A stretch of DNA of 64,000 nucleotides from Chrysemys picta bellii. Its lineage: Eukaryota; Chordata; Testudines; Emydidae. Shown here piece after piece: positions 1 through 11,213 of the stretch. The translations under genes and the position numbers were made by a program. The notes under the pieces were generated by a model. The model was not told the origin of the DNA and ran no database searches. It saw nothing but the letters and a program-made list of their open reading frames with translations. The first letter of the stretch is position 1. The number at the start of each line of letters is the position of its first letter. The stretch spans positions 17,279,441-17,343,440 of the forward strand of contig NC_088795.1 of NCBI RefSeq assembly GCF_011386835.1, given 5' to 3'.

Positions 1-1924
1 TGAGTTCCTGAAAAATTCTAAAAAGAGGTACCTTAATAGACTCTTTCTGAGATCAGGGGCAGGGAGTTAGTCTTTAATATAAAGTTCTGCTCTCAAAAGA
101 AGCTATTTTAAAATGCAACTTTCTCAACAGATCTGCTCCTTGAGTGTATTCTGGGTCATATCTGCTTATTATAATGACAAAAAACAAGTTTTAAACACTT
201 CTCCTCCACCTGAAAGATCCCACAGCTATGGGAAAGTAGTGACCTGGAGTATATTCACTCTCCCACATCTCCAACAGAATTAACTAAATTCCATTGGAAA
301 GGTCAAATTCTGCCCTCCATTGAAAGCAGTGGGGGAATGCAGTTATAACTGAGAATTTGGCCTGCATATGTTTTTATTACTGGTAATGAAGAAAAAAATC
401 CAGCTTGACTTTCAGATCCCAGATTGAGTTTGCAGGGGTAGCAATCAGATAAAGCATCCTTTTACATGCAAATAGAGCAAATTTTATCTGGAAATAACTG
501 AGGTATAATAAACGTGAAATCCCTTCATAACATATTTGAGTTACTTTTGAAAGCAGAAACATACTTTAAAGGCGAAACATCAAACATTTGATGGAGAAAT
601 ATTTCTTTTCCTTTCCAACCTTTGCCCATGTAAGTTGCTAGTGTTGGAAAAGAGATTTTGGGAGAAGAGGCCGATCCCTCAAGCAATACCGAGCTAAATT
701 TAGTATTAGATCATATGCTAAAATGTTTAAAAAGTTATATTCGGAGATACCAAGTCTTCAAGCCATCTGCTTCAAAAAATAAAGGAACACAAAATTCCTG
801 AGGATGAATTCTAGTTCGTTTTTGTGTTCAGGATTTCTTCAATTGTTTTTCTTTTGTATTGTTCTTTTGCTCATGGTAGAGTAAAAGTAAAAAAGCAAAC
901 AAAACAAAAACTCCTGTTACGAATTCATTCATAATGTAATTGTGAATACAAAATATTGAACTAATTACTGAACAGACAATCCCCAAGTCTGTGAAAATTT
1001 TTTCCAAGATATTTACTGTTTCCCACGTTCAGCCTTTTTTGAGCCTATCTGAAGAGTGGTTTTGATGAGAAAATGTGAAAGCACCCCTTAAAAATTATAT
1101 TTTAGTGTTTCATTTGTTTTCTCTGACTTCCATACCGTATTTGTTCAGTTTACAAGTTAAGACAAGGCTTTCTAACTGCTCTCACAGCAAATACATCTTG
1201 TCACCTGTAGAATCCTGAACCATCACACAGTTCCAAATTATGCATAAGCCAGATCAGAATCCAGCTTGCTCTTTAACAGATGTACTGACTGCAATATACG
1301 CAGTAGTCAAAGCTTGTTTTTGTCAGTATTAAATATGACTTGAGGGCATAAGGGAAGCAGATGATGTTTAGTTAATAAAATACAGCAGGGTATATAGTTG
1401 TGAGATAACTACATGGCTTAGGCATGTAGCAAGGCACAAGGTCAAAGACCAGGAGGTTTAAACACCCAGAAAGATTAGTTATCCTACAACAGTCTCTCAG
1501 GGACTGGCTAGTGTTTATATGTATTGCTGCCCTCTGCTGGCTAGATTGTTGGACCTACTTACGGGAACAGGGGTCATCTCATTCTCTCGTGAGTGACCCA
1601 TAGTACCTAATAAGGCTACAGGGCCTTGTATTATAGTAATGATTATTTTCTTTGGCTCAAGTTACTGAGACGTCTGTTCTTGGAGGGTAAGATCCTGAAT
1701 TCTATCTTTGGTTAATTTTATTTTGTGATATGTACAAGCATATACAGTGCTGACCTAAACACCAAATTCAAAGTATGCCTAGCTTTCTGACAGAGTCAGC
1801 AACCCTCTGGGGCAATCCCCTGGTTGTCATAGTAGCCATGAAAATCATGACATTGTGTGGCTGTTGTAAACAGACTGGCTGACAGCCACAAAGTCTTGCG
1901 AGCATGCAAAGGCATTGAACCACT
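1..1924. other. AT-rich non-coding DNA, no gene seen
   Basis: Both strands hold only short open frames without recognisable protein similarity. I see no splice-flanked open frame, RNA gene or clear young transposon. Anything repeated here is too diverged to name by eye. Confidence 0.6.
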
Positions 1925-1940
1925 CCCCCCCCCCCCCCCC
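1925..1940. repeat. poly(C) tract, 16 bp
   Basis: An uninterrupted run of 16 C. It is a simple repeat, likely to vary in length and to cause sequencing error. The G-rich complement could form a quadruplex, but nothing around it indicates a function. Confidence 0.95.
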
Positions 1941-2171
1941 AACACGTTTTATACCCTTTTGAAATGTTGTAATTGGTTTTCTCATGGAAAAAAATAGCAA
2001 AGCGAAGTTAATTTCTTCTGAGCCATGTGATTTTTAGCCCTTAATTTCACAGTTTGAAATGTAGCTGGCCAGTCAGACTGGTTCCCGATGTTCCAGTTTT
2101 CTAAATGTCATTAAAAGGTGTCTTTTTTTTTAAACCGAGTCACTTTTCTGGCTGTAACTGCTCTGCGCTAT

Positions 2172-2281
2172 GGGTGTAATTCACCACTGCATCATTCTAG
2201 TTTTAAGCTGGTATAATTCCAGTGAAATCGATGGAGTTATACTGGTATAAAACTGGACTAATGCTGTGGTGAATCGAGCCC
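2172..2281. repeat. Short palindromic ancient repeat (about 55-bp arms)
   Basis: The left arm (gtgtaattcaccac, then gctggtataattccagtg) reappears as an imperfect reverse complement in the right arm (ggagttatactggtat, then gctgtggtgaatcgagccc). The fold covers nearly the whole stretch with almost no loop. It resembles the dispersed palindromic elements centred on a 'cattgacttcaatgg'-like core seen elsewhere in this window. It was probably once a fold-back MITE; no family name can be assigned. Confidence 0.6.
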
Positions 2282-3711
2282 GTGATAGTGTTTTATTTCA
2301 CTTGGTGGAAGGAGGAAGAATAAGAATTACTGAAAACACTGGAATCCTCTTTGTCCTCTAAATAGGTACCTCCCTATGGGCCCTGCCTCAATTCTGGCTG
2401 CAGTTACCACCTTTATTAACAAGAGGATAATCACACTTGGGGTATCCTGTGAGAAGGATTTATTCTCAGGTCCCTATGTTTAATTGGGGGAGCAGGTTTT
2501 TTTACATTAGTCCGAAATGTGTGTACATGAAAGAATGTCCTGTCATACCAACTCTATTTTTGGATGAGCATATAATCAGCTTAAGCACACAATGCAGACC
2601 TCCAGATGTGAGAGGTTAGTACCAACTGCCCTTCAGCAGCTAAATTACTCAAACCCATAAATATTTTTGCTTCTGAAATTATCCGCTGTATGAATTATAC
2701 AAAAGGAAATAATCAGTGTTGACAGCTAACTCTTTTAAATGGCGTGTAATCAAAACCATAATTAAAAATATGCCTCAGAGTTCTCCATTCCGCAGTGCTG
2801 ACTCTCAGCAAGTGTTGAAGGACTATTAGCAAGAACGTATCTGTCCTAAGACTCAGAATTACCCAGGTAGTGCCTGGTCTTAAAACATTTCAGTTTCTCC
2901 TTCCCAAAATGATTGTAATCCCTGGGCACGGCCCCAAATTGTGCAGATGTTTTCAAGATGACCCGATCAACTTAAATTAGGAAATGGGTGTTTCAAACTT
3001 TGCTGTATAAATATGACATCCCTGAGACTTGGCCGCATGTACTGTATGAATTGGGTGGATAATCAGTACAAGGAAGCACAAAAGTTTTCATTGCCTGTTA
3101 ATGAACAACCTTGTTTCAACTCTATTTCATGGACAAAATTACAGCCTGGCTTCTGTCAATCACCTTGATCTCAGTGGAAACCTACACAGAACTCCTGTCT
3201 GTATGCTGCTGCTAATGGCTGAGAAGTTGGTTACAAAATGTTTTATTTTGATGCTTTTTTGCTTTCACTTTATGATAATGGGAAATCTCTCCCCAGCAGC
3301 TTATGAGTGACATAGTTTTTCTCATATTTCTGATGTGGAGAAAACAACCTTTTTTAAATTTCCTGAAGGGTATCATAAATAATAGTTTTCTCCTGTAGCG
3401 TGGCCTTGTTTCTTGAGTATCCTGCAAAAGTGTATGTCTGTTTGTGCATACTTTTGTGTGTACAGCTGTGAGAGGAGACCGCTCAAGTAGGGCCCTCAGC
3501 ACTTGCCTCACCTCTCCCTTTCTTTCCTCAAAATAAGTCAGTCTCGTCTCAATGCCTTCTCAGAGGGCCATGGGCCCTGTCCACAATCCCTTTCTCTTCC
3601 TTCAGTTCTTAGCTCAAGACATGCTGCTCTCTTGCAGCCTCTACAAACCTAGCCTTCTCCTTAAAGTTACAGGATCTAATTATTATTTTTTGTGGTGAAA
3701 CTCAGGAGGTG
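2282..3711. other. Non-coding DNA, no feature recognised
   Basis: Open frames of up to about 100 codons occur here but have no recognisable domain, no codon-like pattern and stops on either side. Nothing repetitive stands out. Confidence 0.55.
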
Positions 3712-4000
3712 AAAACAATGAAGAGTCTTTGTGGCACCTTAGAGACTAACACATTTATCTGGGCATAAGCTTTCGTGGGCTAGAACCCACTTCATCAGAT
3801 GCATGGAGTGGAAAATACAGTAGAGAGGTATAAATACACTGATGGGAGTTGCCTTACCAAGTTGGGGGGTCAGTGCTAACAAACCAATTCAGTGGGCTAT
3901 TCTCAATAGTTGACAAGAAGGGAGGAAAAATCACTTTTGTAGTGATAATGAGTTCAGTGTAATCAAGGTGGCCCATTTCAAACAGTTGACAAGTTGCTAA
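3712..4000 (-). mobile_element. Penelope-like element 3' UTR/3' end, 5'-truncated
   Basis: Read on the minus strand this is the non-coding 3' region of a Penelope-like retroelement. It begins with a spacer containing 'ttggtaaggcaactccca', then a pyrimidine-rich AT stretch, then 'atgcatctgatgaagtggg', 'cccacgaaagcttatgc' and 'gttagtctctaaggtgcca', stopping at about 3712. The spacer matches the plus-strand PLE at 52500-52686 ('ggtaagacaactcccacc'), which ties it to a copy with RT and GIY-YIG coding sequence. The last ~40 nt found in other copies (gcggatacagactaacacgg and onward) are missing, and no coding part remains. The 5' boundary near 4000 is approximate and I found no target duplication. 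Confidence 0.75.
3761..3798 (-). ncRNA. Hammerhead-ribozyme-like motif of the PLE 3' end (decayed)
   Basis: On the minus strand there is a CTGATGA box (3792-3798), a GTGGG/CCCAC stem II, a GAAA box (3771-3774) and a two-pair GC/GC stem III around TTAT (3763-3770). This is the order of a type I hammerhead with a minimal stem III, a motif published for PLEs. The dinucleotide expected as UH at the cleavage site reads CC here, and I could not find a convincing stem I, so activity is doubtful. Confidence 0.45.
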
Positions 4001-4345
4001 TCATAGCAGCAGCATGATGTTGTTAAAATCCTTGCCTACTCTTCTCTTTCCCCTCCCCTGCTCCCGCAACATTTGATCCCAGCTTTTGTCAAGTTACACC
4101 TTAAACTTAGGTTGCAGAACAGGGACACTCCACTCCCATAGATCTCATGTCTTACTAGTTTCCTTCCTGTTCCATATGCTCAACACTGGACTTTTTCTCT
4201 CTCCTTTTCTCTCCAGAGTGGGTAATTAATCCTTCTCCTATGTTGCTTTTTGCTATCTGGAATGCCTTCTCTGTGCCTAGGCCGTGGTTCAGCAAGGTAC
4301 TGTAAGCATGTACTTAGCTTTAAGCATGTGAGTAGGCCTAATGAC

Positions 4346-4593
4346 ATAACTGTGTTTACAACAGAGGGTCCTGTGGCACCTTTGAGACTAACAGAAGTAC
4401 TGGGAGCATAAGCTTTCGTGGGTAAGAACCTCACTTCTTCAGATGCAAGACTTGCATCTGAAGAAGTGAGGTTCTTACCCACGAAAGCTTATGCTCCCAG
4501 TACTTCTGTTAGTCTCAAAGGTGCCACAGGACCCTCTGTTGCGTTTTACAGATTCAGACTAACACGGCTACCCCTCTGATAACTGTGTTTACA
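4346..4593. mobile_element. Fold-back PLE insertion with 15-bp target duplication
   Basis: The insert at 4361-4578 is flanked by the direct repeat ataactgtgtttaca (4346-4360 and 4579-4593). By eye, positions 4361-4539 form a perfect palindrome: two 89-bp arms around a single central base at 4450. The right arm reads as a PLE 3' end (gcatctgaagaagtgagg, acccacgaaagcttatgc, tgttagtctcaaaggtgcc) and continues to the element terminus (cagactaacacggctac) at 4540-4578. The left arm is the inverted copy and lacks that terminus. One duplication around the whole structure means the palindrome integrated as a unit and was not made by two insertions. No coding sequence is present. The hairpin may hinder cloning and assembly. 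Confidence 0.85.
4458..4496 (+). ncRNA. Hammerhead-like motif in the fold-back PLE
   Basis: CTGAAGA (4458-4464), an imperfect stem II, GAAA (4483-4486), a GC-TTAT-GC stem III (4487-4494) and a UC cleavage dinucleotide (4495-4496) follow the hammerhead order. The inverted arm carries the same motif on the minus strand at 4404-4442. The motif starts only eight bases from the palindrome centre. Stem I pairing is not convincing, so this is a motif call and not a claim of activity. Confidence 0.45.
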
Positions 4594-5060
4594 GTTATGC
4601 ATGTGCTTAAGTACTTTGCTGAGAAGTACTTTGCTGAGGCCTTAATAACCCTCTGAAACTTTTCAATTCTCTTCCCAACTATAGATGGGTGAATAAGTTC
4701 TAGAAAAATAAGAACTAGCTACAAGCCCACAATAACCCATCTGTGTTCAAGTTCAGTACTATTGCCACAACATGATGAAGGAACACTCAGCAACAGTAGA
4801 AGGAGAGGCAGATTAAGGAGAACAGTGAGAAGAAAATACAGCTTTGGTTTGAACTGTGCTGTGAAGTTTTTCTTTCTGAGTCAAGCAGTTGGTATGCGGC
4901 ACGTTCTGCAGATCTGAGCTGGCACACGGTCTCTTTTGTGCTTTTCCATTTCTTCATTAACTAAAATATTTTTAAGGCTGACTCCATTACTCACCAGTGG
5001 TGGAGACAGGGAAAGCAGTCAGCTAAAATGCTTTAATATAAACTTGACGTATCAAAGAAG
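4594..5060. other. Non-coding DNA, no feature recognised
   Basis: No gene or nameable repeat seen between the PLE palindrome and the CR1 tail. Confidence 0.55.
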
Positions 5061-5141
5061 ATCATAGAATCATAGGACTGGAAAGGACCTCGAGAGGTCA
5101 TCTAGTCCAGTCCCCTGCACTCATGGCAGGACTAAGTATTA
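5061..5141 (-). mobile_element. CR1 LINE 3' tail, severely 5'-truncated
   Basis: The plus strand begins atcatagaatcatagga, the reverse complement of the short tandem tail that ends CR1 LINEs. It continues with 'ggaaaggacctcgagaggtc' and 'catctagtccagtcccctgc', the standard end of the CR1 3' UTR. Only about 80 bp remain, the usual outcome of incomplete target-primed reverse transcription. Confidence 0.85.
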
Positions 5142-5937
5142 AAAGATAGATATGTTTGATTTATACCACACCGTCCTATAAGAATCGTCACCAATCATCA
5201 GGTTTATGTGGCCATCAGTATTTCTTTCTTCATTAAGGGCCTGAGCCAAAGCTCAGTTAAGTCAGTGGAAAGACTCCAATTGATTTATCTGGGTTTTGGA
5301 TACCTACTCGATGAGTGAACCACAAAGTGTTCACAGGTTGCCTTTAGTTTAAACATGCCTAAGTTTTAGATGCCTGATTTACTCTGACACCTCTGAAGAT
5401 TCATTCGATCGCTTCAGCTATAGGAATCTTCAAGAGGAAGCTGTGAGGCCTTTTTCCCTCTGAGCAGGTGTAAGTAAAACAAGGCACTTATTTTCTGGAG
5501 AGCAGCCTTTGTTTTATATCCTGTTTGAATGTCATCAAAAGGATATAGGATGGAGAAACAGAGGCAAAGAGAAGTGAAGTGACTTGCCCAAAGTCACTCA
5601 TTGCTGTTAATGAGAACATGCTCATAGTTTTCACGTAAACACTTTCTCATTACCAAACTTTTATTATAACTTTTGTCCTGACTATTTATGTACCTATGAA
5701 TATCTTGGATAAAAAACCGTTATATGGATTGAAGTTCTCTTTAACTTAAATATTTTTCCAAAAGCATCAGGCCTGATTGTTACCACATTTACACATGTGT
5801 AAATCAACAGTATTTCCCCTAAAGTAAATGGATATTTCTTATATAACAATGTACTGCTATAAGTATCAGTGAAAAATGAACCCAGTAACTGAATTAAACC
5901 ACGAAGGGTCTTATGCCCCAATACTTAGTCAAAGGGT
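5142..5937. other. Non-coding DNA, no feature recognised
   Basis: Short open frames only; nothing with recognisable similarity. Confidence 0.55.
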
Positions 5938-6060
5938 AGGATTTCCAAAATTCACTTAAAACTGGCCTAACTCTGCTCCCAGTGAAGTCAATCATAAAAG
6001 TCCCATTGACTTGAGTGAGACCAAAGTTAGACGAACTCTGAATGCTTATGAAAATCCTAT
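5938..6060. repeat. Palindromic ancient repeat
   Basis: The left end (aggatttccaaaattcactt) and right end (atgcttatgaaaatcctat) are inverted copies, and the fold continues through 'ggcctaactctgctccc' against 'gagaccaaagttagacg' to a centre near 'agtcaatcataaaagtcccattgact'. It is one of many diverged palindromes in this window sharing a 'cccattgactt' core. Confidence 0.6.
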
Positions 6061-8139
6061 ACTTTTGGCTACTTAAAGAAGTGATAACTATGCCCACTTG
6101 TGTTTGTTCATATCGGCCATATATTACTGACCTTTTCACCAGCATGAGAGGTAGTGAATAGTTTTGCCTAGAAGTGATCAATAAAAGACTGTTAGTAGGG
6201 ATTCATTAATAATATAGTGCCTTCTTAATAATAATATTTTGTAGTGCTGACAATAATAATGTGATGCACAGTGTACAATACACACACAAATACAAAAAAA
6301 TCCCCTGCCCTTAAGGATCTGTTATGGGGTTAATTGTAAGATGGTCCTAACAACCACCAACCCAAAACACACATTTTCCAACTGCCCATTTTCTTTTTTT
6401 ATTACTCTGTCAGTCAAAGTTTGAGTCCCCAACCACACTACCCACCAACCTTCTCCCCAGCTGTGTTTGCTTCTTAAAGAGAAATTATGCAATCATGCAT
6501 TTACTGAAAGAACTGAAACACTTTGCTCATGGAAGACCAATAAGAGTTGGTTGTTAAAACTAATGTTCCGTAGCGCAGTGCCGCTAAAACAAATGCTAAT
6601 GAGGTGCAGGTCAATAAATAAACATAAACAATGTAAGGTCATCCTGTGTGTATTTGCATCCTGAATATGTTCCATGGTGATTTCCCTTGAAGACTACATT
6701 GATACTAAAAGGCATATATACAGAGTTTACAACAGTGCCTTGCAAAATAACTTTCCAGTTACAAGGAATCAAGCTTTCTGGTTTCTATCAGGGTGCTACA
6801 GCCATTATCAAACTTTAATGGCTGCAGGTGCAAGTTATTTTATAGCAAGTTTTTGTTTGACTTAAAGCTGTTATCACTAGGTGTTACAGATGTCAGTTCC
6901 ATCTGCTCTACTTCACCATCCTTTTTTTTTAAAAAAAACAGCTGCTGTAATTAGCAAGGCAATTTTTTTTTGCCATAAGTAAATAGGTTGTTACCCTGTA
7001 TTTTTAGGTTCAAGTGCCTACTACTGCAGAAAGATTCAGTTGACCAAAAGCTTTACCAGCTGTTAATGATAGGTACCTTGTTTTCTCAGGCTTGTATTAC
7101 CATATAATTTTTTTTAGCACTGTCATACATGTTCTTGTATACAATATCCTTTGTGATGTTCCATGTGCCAGTGAAATGGATAACATCTGATTGATTTTTC
7201 CTCGTTTTTAATGTAGACGTCTCTAAGATTTGTAAGCATCTTGTACTCATTATAAAGAGACTCCACATCATGTTCCCTTCTTGCAATCTTGACATACTAG
7301 TTAAAAATGATTTTTATCATCCAAGAGTGTCCCTGCATTAGGACGTTACTGTTGTGTGTTGGTGTATGTGGTGTGATGTGTGGTGCACAGACACTTGGAG
7401 CAGGAAGGAGTGAAAGAGACCAGTCTAACTGGAGAAGAGCCAAAGGAGGCGGAAGATTTGAAGGAAATTATTCAGTTTTATGGTTTCCCCTTCTAAATCT
7501 TACTGTTTACTTGGAGAACAGCCGTAGGTGCTCAGAAGGCTTGATTTAAGCTCTGCACACCTTGAACTATTCAGTTATATATACTTGCCCTTTCCAGGTG
7601 CACAGTATGTCCTGCTATTTATTCCCCCAGAACTGCAAACTGTCCAGTTACTCGTCAGGATGCCAAGTAAACAAAAGTTGCCAAGGTTTTTGCTTGCATT
7701 GAAATAGTTAGAGGTTCCAAGGCAGCGTGATGAACAGCACAGCTTACTTTTATTAATACAGAGACAAGCAAAGTTTAGGAATATACTTTGCTTCCCAGGC
7801 CTTTTGCGTGCAAAGACTTGTCAAGTCACAGGTGTATGTTCTTACCTCTCACGGACTGACAATGCTTACGAATAGAACCATCCCCTTTTTAACTATCAGT
7901 TTTAGGGTAAAAATTCAACATGACTCGTTTTGAGCAGTAGTGGTTACAGAGCAGCTAAACCATGACACACCCCGCGCATGATAGAGGTGAGTGCATACAT
8001 GAAATGAAAGAGCTGGCACTGGCACAGTTGTTCAAGGAACCCCATTTCATGAACAAAAAGCCTAGGGGGGGAATCTCGTGCTGGTGTAAATTGTCATAAC
8101 TCCATTCAACTCAACTTTTGAAAATGGGACTTAGGCTCG
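6061..8139. other. Non-coding DNA, no feature recognised
   Basis: AT-rich sequence with short spurious open frames. The 8092-8131 part ('cttttgaaaatgggacttaggct') is a fragment of the dispersed palindromic repeat described at 41228-41368. Confidence 0.55.
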
Positions 8140-8431
8140 TAAGGCCTGGGCTACACTTGAAAGTTGTACTGGTAGAACTGTGTCAGTTATGAGCATGTAT
8201 TTTTTTTTTTTTTTTACTAATGTAGATTTACTTGAACACACGCTAGGGTAGGCACAGTTATACTGGGGTAGAGGAGCCTTTAGAGCTTATTCCAGTTCCC
8301 ATACACAAATAGCTAGACTGCCATAAAGCACCTTTGTGTTAATTTAACTGCATCCATAATAGGGGTGGTGCTACTTTAACTGTGCCAGTATTGTTAAAGT
8401 GGTACAACTTTCTAGTATAGACAAGGCCTAA
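8140..8431. mobile_element. Harbinger-like MITE with taa target duplication
   Basis: The element at 8143-8428 starts ggcctgggctacacttgaaa and ends with the inverted equivalent (actttctagtatagacaaggcc), giving terminal inverted repeats of about 30 bp. It is flanked by the trinucleotide taa (8140-8142, 8429-8431). A three-base TWA-type duplication with GG-starting ends fits PIF/Harbinger MITEs. It contains no open frame and has a 16-T tract (8200-8215). The family assignment is inferred from ends and duplication only. Confidence 0.65.
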
Positions 8432-8815
8432 GTCACTTGGGCACTTTTGCAAATCCACCCTAGAGCTCAACAGTGCCTAGAAGGCACATCTCTGTATTAC
8501 CAAGTTATGCCCCTCCCCTCCCCCAGCAGGCGTTCTGGGAGGTGGTGTGGTTCAGATAGACACTAGCCCTTTTAGAGGGACAGTGCGCACTCCCCATTGG
8601 GAATATGCCTCTCCTTCTTGTGGTCTGTTCCCCAGCCTCTTTGGCACTTGTACAGGCCAGGGTACAATCAAGCCTAGGGTATTAGATTCATGTTTTAACA
8701 GGACATGATAATAGTGTACTGAAACAAAGGCTTTTATTTGTATGGTTTTGTTGCAGTAGGGTACGGTGAGCCCCTCCTTACTGAAAAAGTTGGGGATACC
8801 AAGATCTGGGGAAAG

Positions 8816-9010
8816 GATAGATGGTCCAGTGGTGGTGATTTGGGAGACCCAGGTTCAATTCCCTGCTTCCAAAAGCTTCCACTGAGACCTTGGAAAATTA
8901 TTTCATTTCTCTAAGCCTCACTTCCCCATTTGTAAAATGGGGATAATGGCACTTCCCTACTTCACAGGGGTGTTGTGAGGAAAGATACATTAAAGACTTT
9001 GAAGTGCTCA
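8816..9010 (+). mobile_element. MIR/CORE-SINE
   Basis: The order is that of a mammalian-wide-interspersed-repeat type SINE: a tRNA-like head with 'gacccaggttcaattccc' resembling a B box, the core 'gagaccttggaaaattattt', 'tctctaagcctcacttcccc', 'atttgtaaaatggggataat', then 'ggtgttgtgagga' and 'ttgaagtgctcagatacc'. It is diverged, as expected for an ancient amniote SINE. Confidence 0.8.
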
Positions 9011-9118
9011 GATACCACATGGAAAAGGGATCCTGATACTCAATATACAGAAGGGGGGGGGGAATGAGATGGTTATATTTTTCCATTCTTTTCTCTCTGA
9101 ATGGTCTTCATAAAGTCA

Positions 9119-9190
9119 TAGCCTCTCTCTCTGCCTCAGTCTCCCAACCTGTGAAAAATGGATAATAATACTCACTTTCCTCACACAGGA
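9119..9190 (+). mobile_element. MIR-like fragment
   Basis: 'gcctcagtctcccaacctgtg' followed by 'aaaatggataataatactca' repeats the core portion of the MIR directly upstream. Only this central section is recognisable. Confidence 0.5.
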
Positions 9191-9394
9191 CTTTTATGTC
9201 CACTGACTCTAGTGGGGGCAGCACTGAGCCCTTAGTGTGTTTTTTTTTATGTACAAGAGAAGACAGAGTTTTAGGTAGCCATATAAGGGTATGCACCTCT
9301 ACTTGCAACCCTACTCTATTGGAGCTCCCTACATAGCAACCGAAAGAGGTTGGGCATAGAGTTGGGCAAAACTTTTGAAACTTCACAAAGGGAT

Positions 9395-9770
9395 TTTATA
9401 ACCGTTAGCCTAGTGGTTAGGGCATTCACTTGGGATATAGGAAACCCAGGGCTTCCACATGCCAGGTCAGTGCTCTAACCAACAGGCTATAGGGCATTCT
9501 GGGATGGGTCTATCTCGGTCTCTCCTGTTGAAGCTGTTCCACTTTGTATAAATAATTAGTCATTGGAGCAGGGACTGGAACTCCACTGTCCTCCCTTCCA
9601 GGAGAGTGTCCTAACCATAGGGCAATAGTCAGTCCTACACACTCTCTCTGGCCCAATGACTATTCAAGTAATTTATATCAAGTGGAACAGCTTCACCAGG
9701 AAAGACTGAGAGACCCACGCCAGAATACCACCAATTGAAATGAGAGCCCTAGGCGAAGGGTTACTCCAGG
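9395..9770. repeat. Fold-back repeat with tRNA-like segments
   Basis: The left part has 'gcctagtggttagggcattc' and 'gctctaaccaacaggctat', typical of tRNA-like SINE heads. Arms at about 9508-9575 (gaagctgttccactttgtat, then attagtcattgg) and about 9650-9720 (caatgactattcaagtaa, then agtggaacagcttcacc) are imperfect reverse complements. The loop (9576-9649) contains another inverted tRNA-like piece (gtcctaaccatagggcaat). Whether this is one fold-back element or two nested SINEs in opposite directions cannot be settled by eye. Confidence 0.55.
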
Positions 9771-11213
9771 GGGCATCCCCACTTCCCCCTAAGCTTTTGT
9801 GACTCTAGCCTGTCATTTCCTTTGCTATTGTTAACATGCCCCAAATGTTTTGCTTATACCGACATAAACGTTTTCCAGCTGTTTTGATTCACTGAAAAAT
9901 CTGAAAAAATTCAGTTGCTGTTCGACCCAAACTGATTTTTTCCCCAATTTTTCTGAACTGCCAGTGAACCAAAAAAAACAGTTATTGACACAAATTTAGT
10001 TGGGCATTGGCAAGCTGGGGCTGAGGGGCACCAGGGGTTCTATGAATCGTTCTGTTGTTGCTCTGCCAGGGGCTCAGTAGAAGGTGATGTATTCCAGTGC
10101 TTACTTCAGCCAATGGGATTTGGTAGCCTCTGGAGGGTGGCACCACCTCTGCTCCATGACCTGTGGAAGGAAACTTTTTCTTTCTCTCCCGCCTACCACT
10201 ACATCTAACCAGAGCATGGCCTGTCTACTTAGGTTGCACAATGGGTTCAGGATTTGGCCCTGAGACGTGATTCATTACATCAGCCTTCCCGCTAGCAACC
10301 TGCTGCAAACATACCTGCTGGAAAGGAGTAATTCCTTCTTTATCAAGCTTTTAACTAACTTGTTTAAGTTACATGTTATCAATGTGCCAAATTCTGTTAC
10401 AGTAAACAAAAATGTGATATATTGTAGCACCTTGTCTGCCTACTGATAAAGGAAAAGGACTTTGTATCCCATAAATTTTATGGTTTGATAGGAATATTTG
10501 CATAGATAGCAAACTTCAAATTTGTTTAAAAGTGTTTCTGAGAGAGTTCATCCAATTTACTTTTCCGGCCCATTCTTGTCCTATTGAATAAACATTGCCA
10601 ACATTTTGCTTCACTGAGAGATTTCCATCCCTTAAGATTGCATCCACATGAAGAACTGCATATGGAGGTGCTTTAAAAAACCAAGGCCCCAGTCTTGATG
10701 CTGTATGGGCACAGGGGTCTGAGGTGGGTGGGAGAATGTAGCTCACCAACTGCCCCAAGAGGCCATTTTTCAGAGCTTAGTAGGGCAGCAGGATGACACA
10801 GGGAGTGTGAGGATTGTGTTTGATAGGGGAAAGAAATGGGATGGAGCAGCAGTGGGTTTCAGATTGAGAGTGGGTTTCAGTTGTGTGGATGTAGTTGGGC
10901 TCAGGTACTGAGGAGAAGTTTATTGATCTTAATTACCTCAGGCTAAAATACTGAGGGCAGGAATACTTAGTGATCAACAGCTAAAATATCTGAGATAACA
11001 GATGGGTTATTCATTCCCATTCTGCATCAGAAACATATGCATTAATAGAGATCTACACAGAGGGCAGGTCATGGGTTGAAGCTCATCTTTGCATTGCCCT
11101 GTTCCTGGTGTTGCTCTGTGAAGGGCTGCAGATCCTACACTGAGTCAGACAAGCCTGAGCATCTGGAACTAAAACAGAAAATCAGCACTAGCAAGGAGTG
11201 TTCCAACCCTTTC
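9771..11213. other. Non-coding DNA with one AT-rich diverged repeat
   Basis: The stretch around 9845-9990 (ctgaaaaatctgaaaaaatt, then aactgattttttccccaatt) resembles 13885-14125 and is probably a diverged copy of the same unnamed repeat. No gene was recognised. The short open frames at 10516-10758 and elsewhere carry no known motif. Confidence 0.45.

Noticed and set aside
4180..4482. Minus-strand open frame of 100 codons
   Set aside because: Half of it is one arm of the PLE palindrome; no recognisable protein.
9395..9500. Possible tRNA gene from 'gcctagtggttagggcattc'
   Set aside because: No complete cloverleaf, anticodon loop or CCA-side stem; it fits a SINE head better.
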